64,000 nucleotides of DNA from Prunella strophiata (taxonomy: Eukaryota; Chordata; Aves; Passeriformes; Prunellidae): NCBI GenBank assembly GCA_036583965.1, contig JAZBQD010000018.1:14362867-14426866 (forward strand), given 5' to 3'. The notes beneath the pieces were generated by a model. That model searched no databases. It had not been told where the DNA came from and worked only from the letters and a program-made list of their open reading frames with translations. Positions 25,301-38,002 of this stretch are shown in pieces. Position 1 is the stretch's first letter; every line of letters starts with the position of its first letter. The translations under genes and the position numbers were made by a program.

Positions 25301-28300
25301 AGACCTGGGTATGTAATCTGAATTGAGAGGTCAGGCTTTTGATACCAGGCTGAAAGTTCATGTTTACATAGTTTCATTTCTTATATAAATTATCTCAATT
25401 TGTCTAGTTCCAGGTTATTTGAAGACAATCTTCAGTTGAGCCTTCCAAAGTGGAGAATACGTACTTACCTACTACGGAAGTTAATGTGTCTATGAATTAA
25501 ATATGTGAATGCAGAACTTTTTCTGGAATTTGTGCAGATGTAGAAAGCAAGAAAGATTTGGGTTTTCTACTGGGTTTTCAGTCAGTTTAGTTTGTGTGTG
25601 TCCTGTAGACATTTTGTAGTCTGCCACCCTACCCTCCCCAGGGGGTGGATTGGTAGTGTACCAGCTGGTGTGTTCTGTTTGTAAAATGTGAGATAATCAC
25701 TCCTGTAAGACCACAGTCATAATGTCTGTAGAAATGTATTTGGGAATATTTGAAAATAAATAATAAATACAAGCACCACCTATTTTTTTTTTTTCTTCAT
25801 GTTTTCTAGCCATTCATGAGGATCTGCATATTTTTCAATAATACCATTGCTTTCACTGACTGTGTATATGTGTGTTTGCATGCATTAAGTTTCTTCTTCA
25901 AGAACAAAATTTATTTGATACTGAACTTCCTGGATTTCTAAAAAAAGAAATCCTTTCTCCCTCTATGTAAACTGTGGTGTTTGACTCCTCTTGAGTATGT
26001 ATTCATTATCTTAAAATAGAAAAAAACCTCTCCTCTCTGGGCTCAGAATCAACATTGTTGTTGAATTCTCAGGCCTAGGAGAATACTGGTTGCAGTGCAA
26101 GCAAGTGATTTTCTAATCTATATGGCTGAGGAAAACAGTTCATTTCAGGCAAAAAGGGTTAATCATATTGCTCCTTTTTAAATACCACTTTGCTTTGCCC
26201 TTCCTGCGTTTGCAGAAGAAGACACAATCAAATGGCAGACCTGTGTTTTTGTTCCTTTTCAGAAATCCCTGACAAGCCCATGACACAGGCTACTGCTGTA
26301 GCTGTACATTTCTATTCATTATTGATGACTTGGGGCCAGGCAGGCAGCACAGAACACAAGCAATATAGATTACCATACTGGGGGCTGGGTTTGGGGGGTT
26401 TGTGTCTATGCATGGGCTTCTGTGCATTTGGGGTGGGTTTGGCCTTGGAAATACTCAATGCTGAGTGGAAATCCTACCTGAGAATAGCAGTGGAAACAGA
26501 TTAAATGAGCTTTGTCATACATTTTATTAAGACAATTCAGGGCACTTAGACTAAAGAGAAAAAAGGGAATGTATCAGTGAGCTTGCTCTCAAACTAACTG
26601 ATAATAGCCTAACTTTCCAGCAGACTTGGGAGTGATCCTGAGGGATCCAGGGGGATTTGGAGGGCATTTCTCACCTTACAGAGTGCAGGTAGCACTTTGG
26701 CTGATGAGACATTTCTTCTGATAAAGCCAGTAACCTATCTAATTCATAACAATAATTACAGACAAACTATGCTGTTGGTTTGATTTGGGGGGTTTGGTGA
26801 GGGGGATAGTATTTCATTTCATGGATACTGTAGATAAAACCCATTTTTGAGGGAGTGGAGAATTATGTCAGCACTGTAGTCATAAGTTTTAGGAGGTATT
26901 TCTGAATAGCAACTCACCAAGAGACCTTTGCAATGCTAAGGAAGTGTTTTACCACTACTGATGCATAATTAACCCTTATGGGTTTTTATTGGAACAACAC
27001 TCCTGCCCATTATATAAAGTTTTATTTTCTTGCATGTGTCAAGGAGGGTTTCTACAGTGTTTATACTTGCACTGTTTGAGGTTCTTGTCTTGAAGAACAA
27101 TGAAAGAGATCAGAGTTTATTTAAACATAGTGTTTATGTTAACAAAATGTGCTTTGCTTTATATGTTGGTGGTATCTTTATACAGAACCTGTTCTACTTG
27201 AATAGTTTTCAATTACATGAAAAGCTATAGAAAGAAATAAGTAGAATCTGTTTTGATAGCTGCTTAAAACTGCTCATTTCTCTAGAATTTGCCATAGCTT
27301 TTCTCTCAGGTTACTATAATCATTCCTTTATGCTTCTGGTTTTTTTACACAACTGATCATCATGGCAGGAAAAGTAAATGCACAGATTAGTTCATTCAAA
27401 GTTTCGTTAATTCAAAGCTTATTGTGTCAAAATAATTTTTAAAATGTTGACTGGAATAAAATGGTGTCTGTTATAGGATGGTGAGGTCCAGTCCCAAAGA
27501 ATGATAGTCTTGTGAGGACCTTGCCTGTTGGAGCTGTGACTTGGGACTGTTTCAATTTTGTTTACATGTAGAACCCTTTAAAGCAAGGCTGGTGTACAGC
27601 ATAAAACTGCATCCTTTTCCTTTGGGAAGGAGAGGCAAGAAGCCTTCCAGTGGAAGAGTGGCACTTAGCTACCCCAAAAAGCAGTGTCAGTCAAAGCAGA
27701 ATGTTTACTTAGTGCCTTCCTTCCATTTCTGTGGCTCTGGTTTCTTTTGTTGGGACTTAGCACTCTTCAACTGTGTCTCAAAATACAGAATCACCTCTCT
27801 GGCAAATTGAACAATACAATAACTTCTGTTTTATGAGGAGATTGTTTTCCCTGGAAGGTCCCACAGCACCATCTAGTGCCATCCTGTCCTAGTGCCACAT
27901 GGCTTTGTGGGAGCAGAGGTGCTTAGGTTGGCATGCTTTGCTGCTAATGGCTTCTTAGTAATTTAAATTAAGCCTTGCCTGTGACTTGGCATAGATCCAA
28001 ATACAGGGGAAATTTAGATTCTTTTAAACTTTCCTTCTTCAAGAAAACAGACTTAAAAAATTGGTCAAAAGTTACCTTTTTTTTGTGAAACATCTTTGTT
28101 ACTGCTACTGCATTTTTATTTTCTCTGTACAAAACAAAGGAGAAATAGTGGCACATCCTTAACACTGCACTAATATACTTTGCACTTAAAGTACACCTCA
28201 ACACATGTAATTAGGTTTATTATATCTTTATTATATCTTAAACCCTTTTTTGAGGAAGAGCTGTGCTTACAGCTCTTAGACACCCTAATCATTCAAGCTC

Positions 28301-31300
28301 TGTGCCTTTCCTCCTCAGTCCCACTGAGGTCATGCTCATATGGTGTGGAACCTGCTTGCAGTGGGAGAAATTACAGGATTACAGTGTCCAAGTGATTTTT
28401 ACAAAGACAAAACTCTGAAAAGAGTGAGGGTGTGGATGATTGAAAAGTTCCTTCTCACTTTTATGTCTCCTCTAACCAAGGTCCACTTAATGCCAGTGTA
28501 TAAACCCCTGTCCTTAGTGATCATCTTCTCTGCTGACACCCCATGAGAATTTTGTTTTAATAGAAACAGACAGTAGTTTAATCAGATGTAATTAGGAAAA
28601 ATATTTGCATAGGATGAAGTTTTAAAAGGCTCCATTGAGGTGGAAAGTAAAGGAGAGGAATAAAGTCTTGAGGCCAGGAGTGATGGTCAGCAAAAGCAAC
28701 TGAAGAGGAAATGGGAAGAGGAAAATGTAGCTCCAGCAGGCTTGATGGTATCCTTGAACTCAGTGATGATAACAACAAGACAGCTGAGTTAAATGCATTG
28801 CACAAGAGAGAGGTAAGAAAAAAAATGCAGGAAGGTGTTACAAGTGTGGTGGATATGGCTTGATCCCATTCCAGAAATGTGAGCAAAGGCTCACTGGAAC
28901 CTCCTCAGTCCCACACTGAGCTGTGGAGCTGCTGCAGAGAGGCTGCAGCACTTGTGAAGTGTGGCCAGAAGCAGCAGCGGGACCCCAGCTGTTGTAGGAG
29001 CTATTGCACACCCTGCAGCCAGCTCCCAGCTAAGTGATGGTTTCAGGGCATTCCATGGAAGTGGTCATTTCCACCTCAGACTGAGACTTGTGTTGTGTTT
29101 TGTACATCATTCCAGATATTACTGCCTGTATCACCTGTGAAGCACCTAAGAAGTTTTCCTAGTTGCTTTAGAACTTCAGGGTCCTTACTGCTGTGTTCTG
29201 AACTGTTCTGCTGCTGTGTAAGAAACACATTTCCAACGTGTTTAAGATGCCCTCTGCTGGGAAAGCCAGGCAAACTGGGCTTATCTCTAGTTTTCCTAAA
29301 ATATTATTTTCTTATTCTTGGCTTAATACTCAATCTGATACCTAGAAACTCCCCCCTCAAACTTACTGAAAAAAATGCTCTCTTCTTTTGGATTTATTCT
29401 TTACACTTCATCTGTGTGGTAGTGTTACTGCTGGTATTTCAGATCATGGCATTTCTTATTTCTCTGATCTGTTTTGTTGAAAGAACTGAACTCTGGCTGC
29501 TCACATTCCTTTTGATTCCATTTTTTTTCATGCTTGTATAAAATGTAGGCAAGAGGAACATCTGCAAATAGTAATTATTAATAAATACTGGAAAATGCTT
29601 TTGATTTTTACTGTTAGCTGATGCTGGTGAGGTTTTTAATATCACCTCATCTTTTTTTTTTTTTTTTTTTTTTTTTCCAAATTAATGTCCATTCCCACAA
29701 CTGGGGGCACTAGATTAATACAACAGAACAAAGGTGGTACAGTGTCTGGAACAACTCACAAAGTCCTCTACATAATCTCGTAGTTGATGTGAAATCTGGT
29801 TTATTTTGCCCCCCCTGATAAATCAAAAGCCATTTTGACATAGTGCTTCTTATTTCACAGTTTTGTTATTAAAATCTAATATTGACCTAATTGGATGAGT
29901 TACAGCTATTGCTGTGGTGTTTATTTTTAATTATAGTTGAATTAGGGTTACATAGAATTGTATTTTTGATTTTGTATTGTAGTTTGTTGTCTTGGTGGGG
30001 TGCAATATTTATCATTTTGCCAAAAATGTGCGAACTTAACTTCATATTCTTTTCAATATCTTTTCAGATTTTCCTGTTATTTCTTATGGGGAGAATGGGT
30101 GTATTAAGCATCCTAAAAAGCATCAGTTCATAAGCCTTTGTTCTTCCCAGCCTTCAGAATAGTGGTTTCATATAGAACAAGACAAGGAGCTAAATTACAT
30201 ATTTTATTTTGAATAATTGCAGTTGTACAAGCATTCTCAGAACCAGCAATGTCATTAGAGTGGCTGACAGAAGAGGGATGTACAGTAGGAGTTTTACACT
30301 TGAAATTATTTTGAAAATAATTGAATTGAAAACAAAAGGCAAGTAATTATCTGACACCAGGAGCTTCTGTGATGTCCATGGGGGAGCAACACAGGGACAC
30401 AAGCTGCATCTTGGGGAAATTACTGAAATTACAAGAATATGAGAAAGCTGTAATTTAATCTCTGAGATTGCAAGAGATAAATTCAAACATTTATGTCATT
30501 TACATGGGGACAAAGTTAGAAACAGGGGCAAACATGTTTTATTGTGAAAATCAATTTCAACCTCTCAATCAACAGAAACTTATCATCTCTGCTGCCATCT
30601 TTAAGTAAGTCAAATGAACAGCATAGCTTGTATAGCCATGCTTACAAAAATATTAAAAGCTACTTAAAGAACCCATGAAAAGATAGTATCTCAAGGAGGT
30701 TCCTGCATCCACTGGATCTAAATATTAAGGCACTGAAATGTTTTTGGAACAATTTCAGTTGCAAACTTGAAATTTTTCTCCTCAAATGATTTATTACTTA
30801 AAAACTGAGGTATATAAAATTCACAGTTGCCTCTGCATCTGTTATCAGGCCTTTGTCTGTTTTGCCACTTCTGCATCCAGTGCTTACTTGTGGTTTCACA
30901 AGAACTTCCCTGGTCCCAACCTGACTTTTAGTGGGTTTTGTCCTTCTGGTTTGGAACCAGGTGTGTATATTTAGCATAGGGTTTTTTTTCTTGATCTGTG
31001 GTGTCTGTCAAGAGGTTCTGCATAGTTCTAAAGCTATGTGGGGACAGGTGGAAAAAGGGAGAAGACAGCTAATTGCTGAGGATTTTGGTGTGTGAAAGCT
31101 GTGTTTTATCAGATGGAATCACTCTGTATATGGTATCTAAAGTTCAGATTGCTGCACAGCAGTGTGACATGGGAGTACACTTTTAATCAGTTTATTTGAG
31201 ATGATGAATAATGTGGTATCAGAAGTAATAAACAGTGTATTTATTCAGGGGTGATGCTGTCAAGTGGAGCTGTGACCAGTCTGAGGGGTGAGGGTAGTGG

Positions 31301-34300
31301 CAGTCTTGTGCTCCTTGGTTTGAATGAACTGAGAGTTGGCTCCTGAGTGCTGCTGTGCTGTTTACAATTTCTGTCATGTAAGTGAAAACACTGAACAATC
31401 AGCTTTTCCATCTTTAGGAGTGCTCACTTTCTTTTGTGATTTTTTTTTTGGGGGGGGGGGAAATATCTGTATTGAGTCAGAACTTTGGTATTAGCTGTCC
31501 TGTTGCTCACAAGCATGCCTAATTCAGACCTAGAAGCACTTTTCTAGAGACAGAGTTCTCTTTTTAAGGTATAAAACATTATAAAGTTGTCCACAAACTT
31601 GTTAAAAATAAAGGAAAAAAATTGAAAACACACTTCCACACACAAAATCAAGGAAAAAAAAAAGACATAAGAAATAGAAATAACACATATTTTGACGTAG
31701 AGTTTCACTCTCATTGTAATCATAAAAGCTACAGTTTTGTATTTGGAAAATTTCTTTATTTGTTCCTTGGGTGGTGAGGTGGGATGTGCAGGCTGGAGTT
31801 TTTGATGTTATTAACTCCATATTCTAACAAACCAAGCTCATCTTTATTTTGATTGATTTTTTTTTTTTTCTAAAAGTGTCAGCAACTCTTGAAATAGTAA
31901 TTTGAAAAATACTGCAGTACACAGAAGAAGACTGAGTTTCATTTCTCATTTATGCTTGTCTTCTGATGAAATAAGCCAGTGTTCATAAGCTTTTTTCTCA
32001 CACCTTACCCTATCAGCAGCATGGAAATGCTGCCCTGTAAGTTTTTACCCAGCACTGCTTACACTTCTGCTTCTTTTGTGTCCTGCTCTGATGGAGTAGT
32101 ATTCAGGAACCTCTGTAGCATTAAGCACAAGTAGGTAATAGATTTCAGAAAATACACATTTGTTCAGAGCCTTGATTACAAACCCTTTTTTTTTCCTTTC
32201 TAGCCCTGGTTCTTTAGACAAACCAGACATGACTTTGGTTAAGGTTTTTCTCACCAGCAGTTGCCACATGCATGTCATACTGATGACCTGTAAGAATGAT
32301 GAAAAATTGCATGGGAAATTTGTGGGTAAAGGAAACTAAGGAAAGTTCACATGTATTTCATGCCTCATTACAATAATCCCTACTTGTCTTCTACCATGTG
32401 TCCCTCTGGATCTGTGCCCACCTCTCTCTTCATATTTGCATAATTTCATTCTTAATGATTTGCCACCATAGTTTCAAATTCATTAGGTGACTTCCCTTCC
32501 CTGTCTGATTTGGCAGCCAATTCCATGCATTGATTTTCTATATGTTCTTTTGGAGGACAAACACCTCTTAAAACCTGCTCTACAGCAGTGCTGTACTGGA
32601 TGAAACCTATAGAAAACCTCTTAGAAACTTTATCTAATCAAAGCAAAGGACAGTTAAATGGATCTGCAAGTACATCCTTGCTGTTTACATGTATGTTTAT
32701 GTACATGCTTGCACACACAAACCTTTATGTAAACTCTCTTAAATAAAATCAGTTTTGTGATCTTTACTGTGGGGAGATGTTTCCAAGTATCTGACTCTTC
32801 AGCCTCCTATGTTGTATCAGTGTCTCATGTCAGGCTGAGATTTTTTTCCTGCCCTTTCCACTAAAATCATTGAAATATATTCAGTCAGTCTTTCACATCA
32901 GAGGTGTAAATGGATTTCTTGAAAGTTTTTCTGCAGATAGCAAACGGCAGTCACTTTACAACTTTGACTCCATTGTGGGCAGCAGTAGGGAAGCCTAACA
33001 CTCCACCAGAACTTTGAAGATGCTAAAACTGTGTAATGACCTTGCATTCTCAAGGGCAGATGCTCAGCTTTTGCTGGAAGTGCTAATCTACAATCTGTTT
33101 ATCTCCATATACCATGTACTTGACAGCACTTGCCTGGAAAGCAAGGCAGGGAAAGGCGTTGTCAAATTTAGTTCCATTTTCCTCTCTGATGGTCTCAGTG
33201 TCCAATGGAATTAGAAATGGTCATATTTATTTTAATTTTTAGCTTCCTTTGTGCTTCTCAGCCAGTTACAATCTTAGAAGGCAGCTACAGTGCCAGTGTC
33301 AGAATATTCTCATCTTTGTGAAGCCTCTGCTGGAGAGTGAGCTGGGCTCTGGAGTAACTGTTTTCTTCCACATTTTCTTTAGTCTTAGTGAATCAGATTT
33401 TGGGCTTTACCTTCAAAATGTAAATTTTTTCCTGTATTTTCTGTCAGTAGGTTTTAGACTGAAAGTGCTCTATTTATTATTCTTTAGTGGGTATGAATTG
33501 AGATGCATCACATAATGCTCACGAGCACATTGAGGAGCATGTTCCTAATGGAGAGGTAATGTGTCAAAGCAAGGGGCTGTGTGCAGGGAAAGGTAATGCC
33601 TTTTGTTAGACAGATACACCATGGCTGGGTAAGCCCTTCTTCATATCTGGGGCAGGAACCTGAAGAGAAGGGCTTCAGCTCATAAAAGCACATCAGTGTT
33701 TGCAGGTTAACCTATAGATGGGCTTTACATCCCCAAAGTCTGTTCTTCAGCAGTTCCATCAGTTGGTTGGGTAACAGAGGTTCCCTCCCTGAATAAATTG
33801 TGCTTTGCTTGCCCCTGTAAACCATCACAGTCACCACTGCACTACTGACTGAAGAAAAAAACCCTTTGATTTTAATGTAAACCCTGTGGTTTTTCAAACT
33901 GGCACTCCTTATCAAAATAAAACATTAACATCAAATTACTCTGATTCAGCAACAGCATCTATTTTTTAATATGAACTTGTCTGTTCTGTCAGGTAATTGT
34001 TTAGCTTCCCAGGGAATTGTGTGTGTGTTGCAAATGGAAAAGTTCAACCTTGTAAATCCTTTCTGTGGTGAAGCAACAGGAAACCCACTTCTGATTATTA
34101 AGATCACCAGGTTAAATAGCAAAATTTAATAACAAATTGCTAAAGTTGACCTTTTTAATGCTAGATTTTCAGCATGCTCATTCAAGAATCTCTTTATGAT
34201 GTATAGGAGGATTCTCTTGCTCCCCACTTACAGAATTACAAGAAGTGTTACTGTCACAGAAGTGCAGTTTCCCTTTGTGGCACATGCTTTGAATTAGCAG

Positions 34301-36557
34301 TGGCTGTTGCCCACTGTGTTAATATCAGCAAGCTTCTGAAGTAATTAAATAGCAAGTCACAGCTCCCATCCCAAGGAGGAAGGACATGATTTATCAACAA
34401 GATAGAGAGAAAGGTTGGTTTAGTTTGGTTTGGTTTTTTACCTTTGCTTTTTTTTTGGTAACATATAAAACCATGCTGAGGCATGAAGCACCTAAGAAAT
34501 AGCTAATGGTGCTGAATCAAGGAGTTTGTTCAGGTGCAGAGGAGAGCTGGCTGTGCTCTCAAGCTGGCACTCTGCTCTCTTCTCCCTACACTCAGTGCTC
34601 AGTAGGAGTAGGGGATGCTTTTGGGTCGCTTCCTGCTCCATCCCTGCTCCTCCTCACTTGTGCAAAAGCCTGAAGGTGGAACCCTTCTGCAGTGGTGTCC
34701 TGCCATCCCAAAATCAGAGGAGGCTAAGGGAGCACTCAGGCACTTGGTAATGTCTGGTAGTGTTTGAGGTGTGCAGTGTAGCTGTCAGTAGGGGCAGAAG
34801 GGCAAGGTCTGGCTCAGGTGCTTGTAGCAGCTGGCCCTAAAAGCTGGAGTTTGGTCACTGGTGCAGTGACTGTGTTGTCCCTGCATTACAGAGATGTTGC
34901 ATTCAGTTCTTCCTCACAGATTCTGCTGTATGCAAGTGTCAGTTCAGCCCTTGATGCCTCCTCCCTTCCTCAACTTTTGTTTCTTCCTCTCCAGCTGCTG
35001 TACTTGAACACCTATATTTCTTCATATCTGTTGTCTGCATTTTGGTCTAGACCTCCTGTAAATAGTGAGTGACTCCCTGAAGCAATTCTTACTGCTTCTA
35101 CTTCTCTTTTCAGTCTTTTATGATCTATCTCAATTGTGACATTTGCAAAAAGATAAATTATTATGGATGTCTGGGCTGTGGGGCAGTCAGATATGGCATA
35201 TATTATTTATTTTGAAATATGTTTTTAAATTCTGCAGAGGCTTCAAGTTGCACAGCTTCACTGTTGCCTCCTTGATCCTTCCTGTCTGCTATAATTTGTG
35301 GCATTTATTTGTTCCATTTCGTTTTAGGAACACAATAGGAGCTCTCTATGGCTGATAATTTGTCTGAATCTGTGATTTTTTTGTGGACCCAGAAAGCAAA
35401 TACAAAACTAGGTTGTTTCAGGTTTTTATTTATATTTTCTTCCAAGAGATTGAAGTTAAAGCTATGTTACTCAAGGTTAAGTGAAAAGTAGGGGACAACT
35501 GGGTTTTTTTGTTCAGTTGTTTTTCACTTGTAGCTAAATACTACATAAAATAAGCACCCTTTCAGATAAATGTGAGCATGTTTTGGACCTTTGTGCAAAA
35601 ATTTTATAAAAATAAAGTTTGTGAATAGCTGAAAAGCTAACTATTCTTGTGACCTATCTGGATGAAGAATAGTCCTGGCCTAGAGAAGTTTTGAGCCAGC
35701 TCTATGAATTAGCATGCATTAAATGATGGAATCATTTTATTGAGCAATAATAAAATATTGAAGTCAGATGGAAGGATGATGGGGAATTGCTGTTTGCAGC
35801 TATGAAAGTGATGCATGTCATGTTAACTCCCAACCCAAACAACTCATTCTAAGATTTGCTTTCATGAAACTTAAAATCCTCTATTTTGTCCAATCATCAG
35901 CTTTAAACCTGTTCCTTGTCAGTGAAGACAACAAATCTTTTTGCTTGCATCTGCCTGGGGGATGTGGAAAGCTGAGGTGGTCCTGTGTGATTAAATTAGA
36001 TGAAAGACTTGCCTTCTACCAGTGAGACATGAAGTCTAATCAAGTGAAATGAGTTTTGAGATCTCAGCTCATTTCCTTGGGGAATATCTGCTTACATTAC
36101 ACAGTCACGACACCTAATTCATCACAGCTGATGCAGCTTCTGCTCAGAAGAGGACCTGGGACTGGGTGGCATGGGACTTGATCAAGTCTCTCCCTAAGGA
36201 GGAGCTGCTTAGTGAAGTTAAGATACAGCACACTGAGGGGAGAGCTTTAATATGTTTTTTTTTTTTTTTTTTTTAATAAATGATGCATATTTCTATATAT
36301 CAGAATATATATCTGTATATTTTAGAACAGAGGGACTTAGATGCAAAAAGGTAAAAAAAGGTACTTGGTACTGACTGTAGTTTATAAAATGATTGCTGCA
36401 TAAATGTTAAAGAACATAAGAACATGCTCAGTGAAGAGCAAAGTTGAGCTTGTTACTTAATTTCTATGATGTTTGTGTATTTCCATGTACTAAGGTAAGA
36501 AAGTAAAGATTTTTCTGCCTCCCTGACTAACAGACTGTTTTTGTTTGTTTCTTCCAG

Positions 36558-36593
36558 GGCATTGTTATAACTCCACTTCTGCTTTTGCTTTTT
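36558..36593 (+). CDS. SLC10A7: SLC10A7 36-bp internal exon
   Basis: A very short exon of twelve codons, GIVITPLLLLLF, bounded by CTTCCAG and GTAAGTA and phase 0 at both ends. It encodes half a transmembrane helix, which the next exon continues with LGSSSS. The peptide matches the vertebrate SLC10A7 segment I know at about residue 146. The long pyrimidine tract (TTGTTTGTTTCTTCC) before the AG and the strong donor may help recognition of so small an exon. Skipping would keep the frame but remove twelve residues from a membrane helix. On its own the peptide would be weak evidence. The exact fit with the four exons downstream makes it secure. Confidence 0.9.
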
Positions 36594-37910
36594 GTAAGTA
36601 TCATGATATTAATATATCTTTTACTGGGTAATCTTGCACCTATTAGACATTATGTTTAAGATGCAAGTTTGGATGGTTTTCACAATGCATAAATAATGAA
36701 GAAGATTTTTCTGGTCAATATTTGAAATTAGCTGCCTCCCAGAAAGGCCATCAAAATGTATCACAGTGTATGCAAACACCACCTACACTTCATTCTAAGA
36801 TGACCAAAAGCTGTTGCTCTTACAGAAGTGTAAAATCATGTGCTGTTAGTCAGGCTGGGTAAAATACAAACACTTGCCAGATAAGGAGATAACTTGGGTA
36901 GGAGAGCTCTTGGAGAGCTTTCGCTTACAGGAGCTGGACAGGATTGCACTCATCTGAAGTGGATGAGAACAACTGGAAAAGCACTGCTCAGAGAAACAGA
37001 GCCTTGCTTTTGGGCAGCTAAGCTCATGGGTATTTGTGTGGTAGAGACAAGACAGATTACTGGAGCCCCTGTGCATCACAAATGTAATGCTGCTTCATTC
37101 CTGTTAGCTCAATTGTTACCCTTCAGTGAGGGCCTTGGATCCTGGCAGCTCTGGTAGAGAGAAAGGGAGGAGACCAAGCTTTGTCTTCATGTTTTATAGA
37201 GACATGGATGTTAGCATGCAGTGGAGAGGCTTTTGCAGGTGGGTGGTGGTGTTTAGTTAATCCTTGGGCAGATAGGAAGTCTTGGTGCTTGAGGATTTGC
37301 TGGCATAACTGGTGTGGTGTGGGGCAAGCTGCTGAGGGCTGTGGCTTTGTGAAGAGCAGGGAATACAGGCTGAAGCACTTCAAGAATTTGAAGGAAGATA
37401 TAAATTTTCTTTTATGTTTGTCTTACTGATGAGCTTCGTATGTAAGCCAGCACACTGGAAAGGGGGAGCAACATATGGGCTATATACAAATATAGCAGTA
37501 TAAACTGGGATAAATAGTACTGTGAGAGTGGCTGTAACATCAACTACTGCCTCAGAATAACTGTGTGGGAAGAGTTTTATTTTACTAGACCAAATTGTGA
37601 TTCACTGATGTAGCTGTGTTTACACACAAACTGCTTTGACCATATTGCATATATTGATACACACCAGCAAAGCTTTCTCAATACACCTGTGACCATAGAC
37701 TTACTGTAGGTTGAAAAAGATAACTTTTCTTTAAAAAAAGACAGGTGTTTTGTTATTCTTGCACTGGATATGTTGATTCAGGATGGTCTGCCTTGCTGTT
37801 TTCCAATCCTCTTCTCTCTTGTATATAGAAGGTATTTAGTCCACAGGCATTCATTCAGAGACCTGTGCCCTTGTTTCTAAGTGAAACTGCAGCTCTTTTT
37901 ACTTTTGCTC

Positions 37911-38002
37911 ACTGGCAGCTTTCCCCATGCCTTACCTCACTGAGTTTGGTGCACTGAATAGTCAAAATGGGTATTTTCTGCAGAAACGGAGATGTTAGGG
38001 AA
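37911..38002 (+). repeat. Dispersed 92-bp repeat, copy 1
   Basis: Matches the reverse complement of 42715-42806 with about six mismatches and no gap over 92 bases. Contains TTTGGTGCACTGAATAGTCA. The flanks diverge quickly on both sides. Family unknown; could be an LTR or MITE fragment. Confidence 0.75.

Larger units (their letters stand above)
12416..36557 (+). other. SLC10A7: Large SLC10A7 intron, 3' part
   Basis: About 24 kb of AT-rich intron between the provirus and the first exon in the window. It contains T runs of 20-25 (15456-15477, 24229-24253, 29652-29676, 36255-36274), an A run (22475-22490), a poly-G patch near 31450, a small tandem duplication at 14847, a palindromic cluster at 18773 and a CR1 scrap at 19316. 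No further coding exon, RNA gene or conserved protein fragment could be supported. The longest open frame (29095-29541, 148 codons) is hydrophobic low-complexity translation of T-rich DNA. The intron ends in TTGTTTGTTTCTTCCAG. Confidence 0.75.

Noticed and set aside
29095..29541. 148-codon + strand frame rich in Leu, Phe and Cys
   Set aside because: No recognisable domain, no splice context, and composition is what T-rich intron gives by chance.
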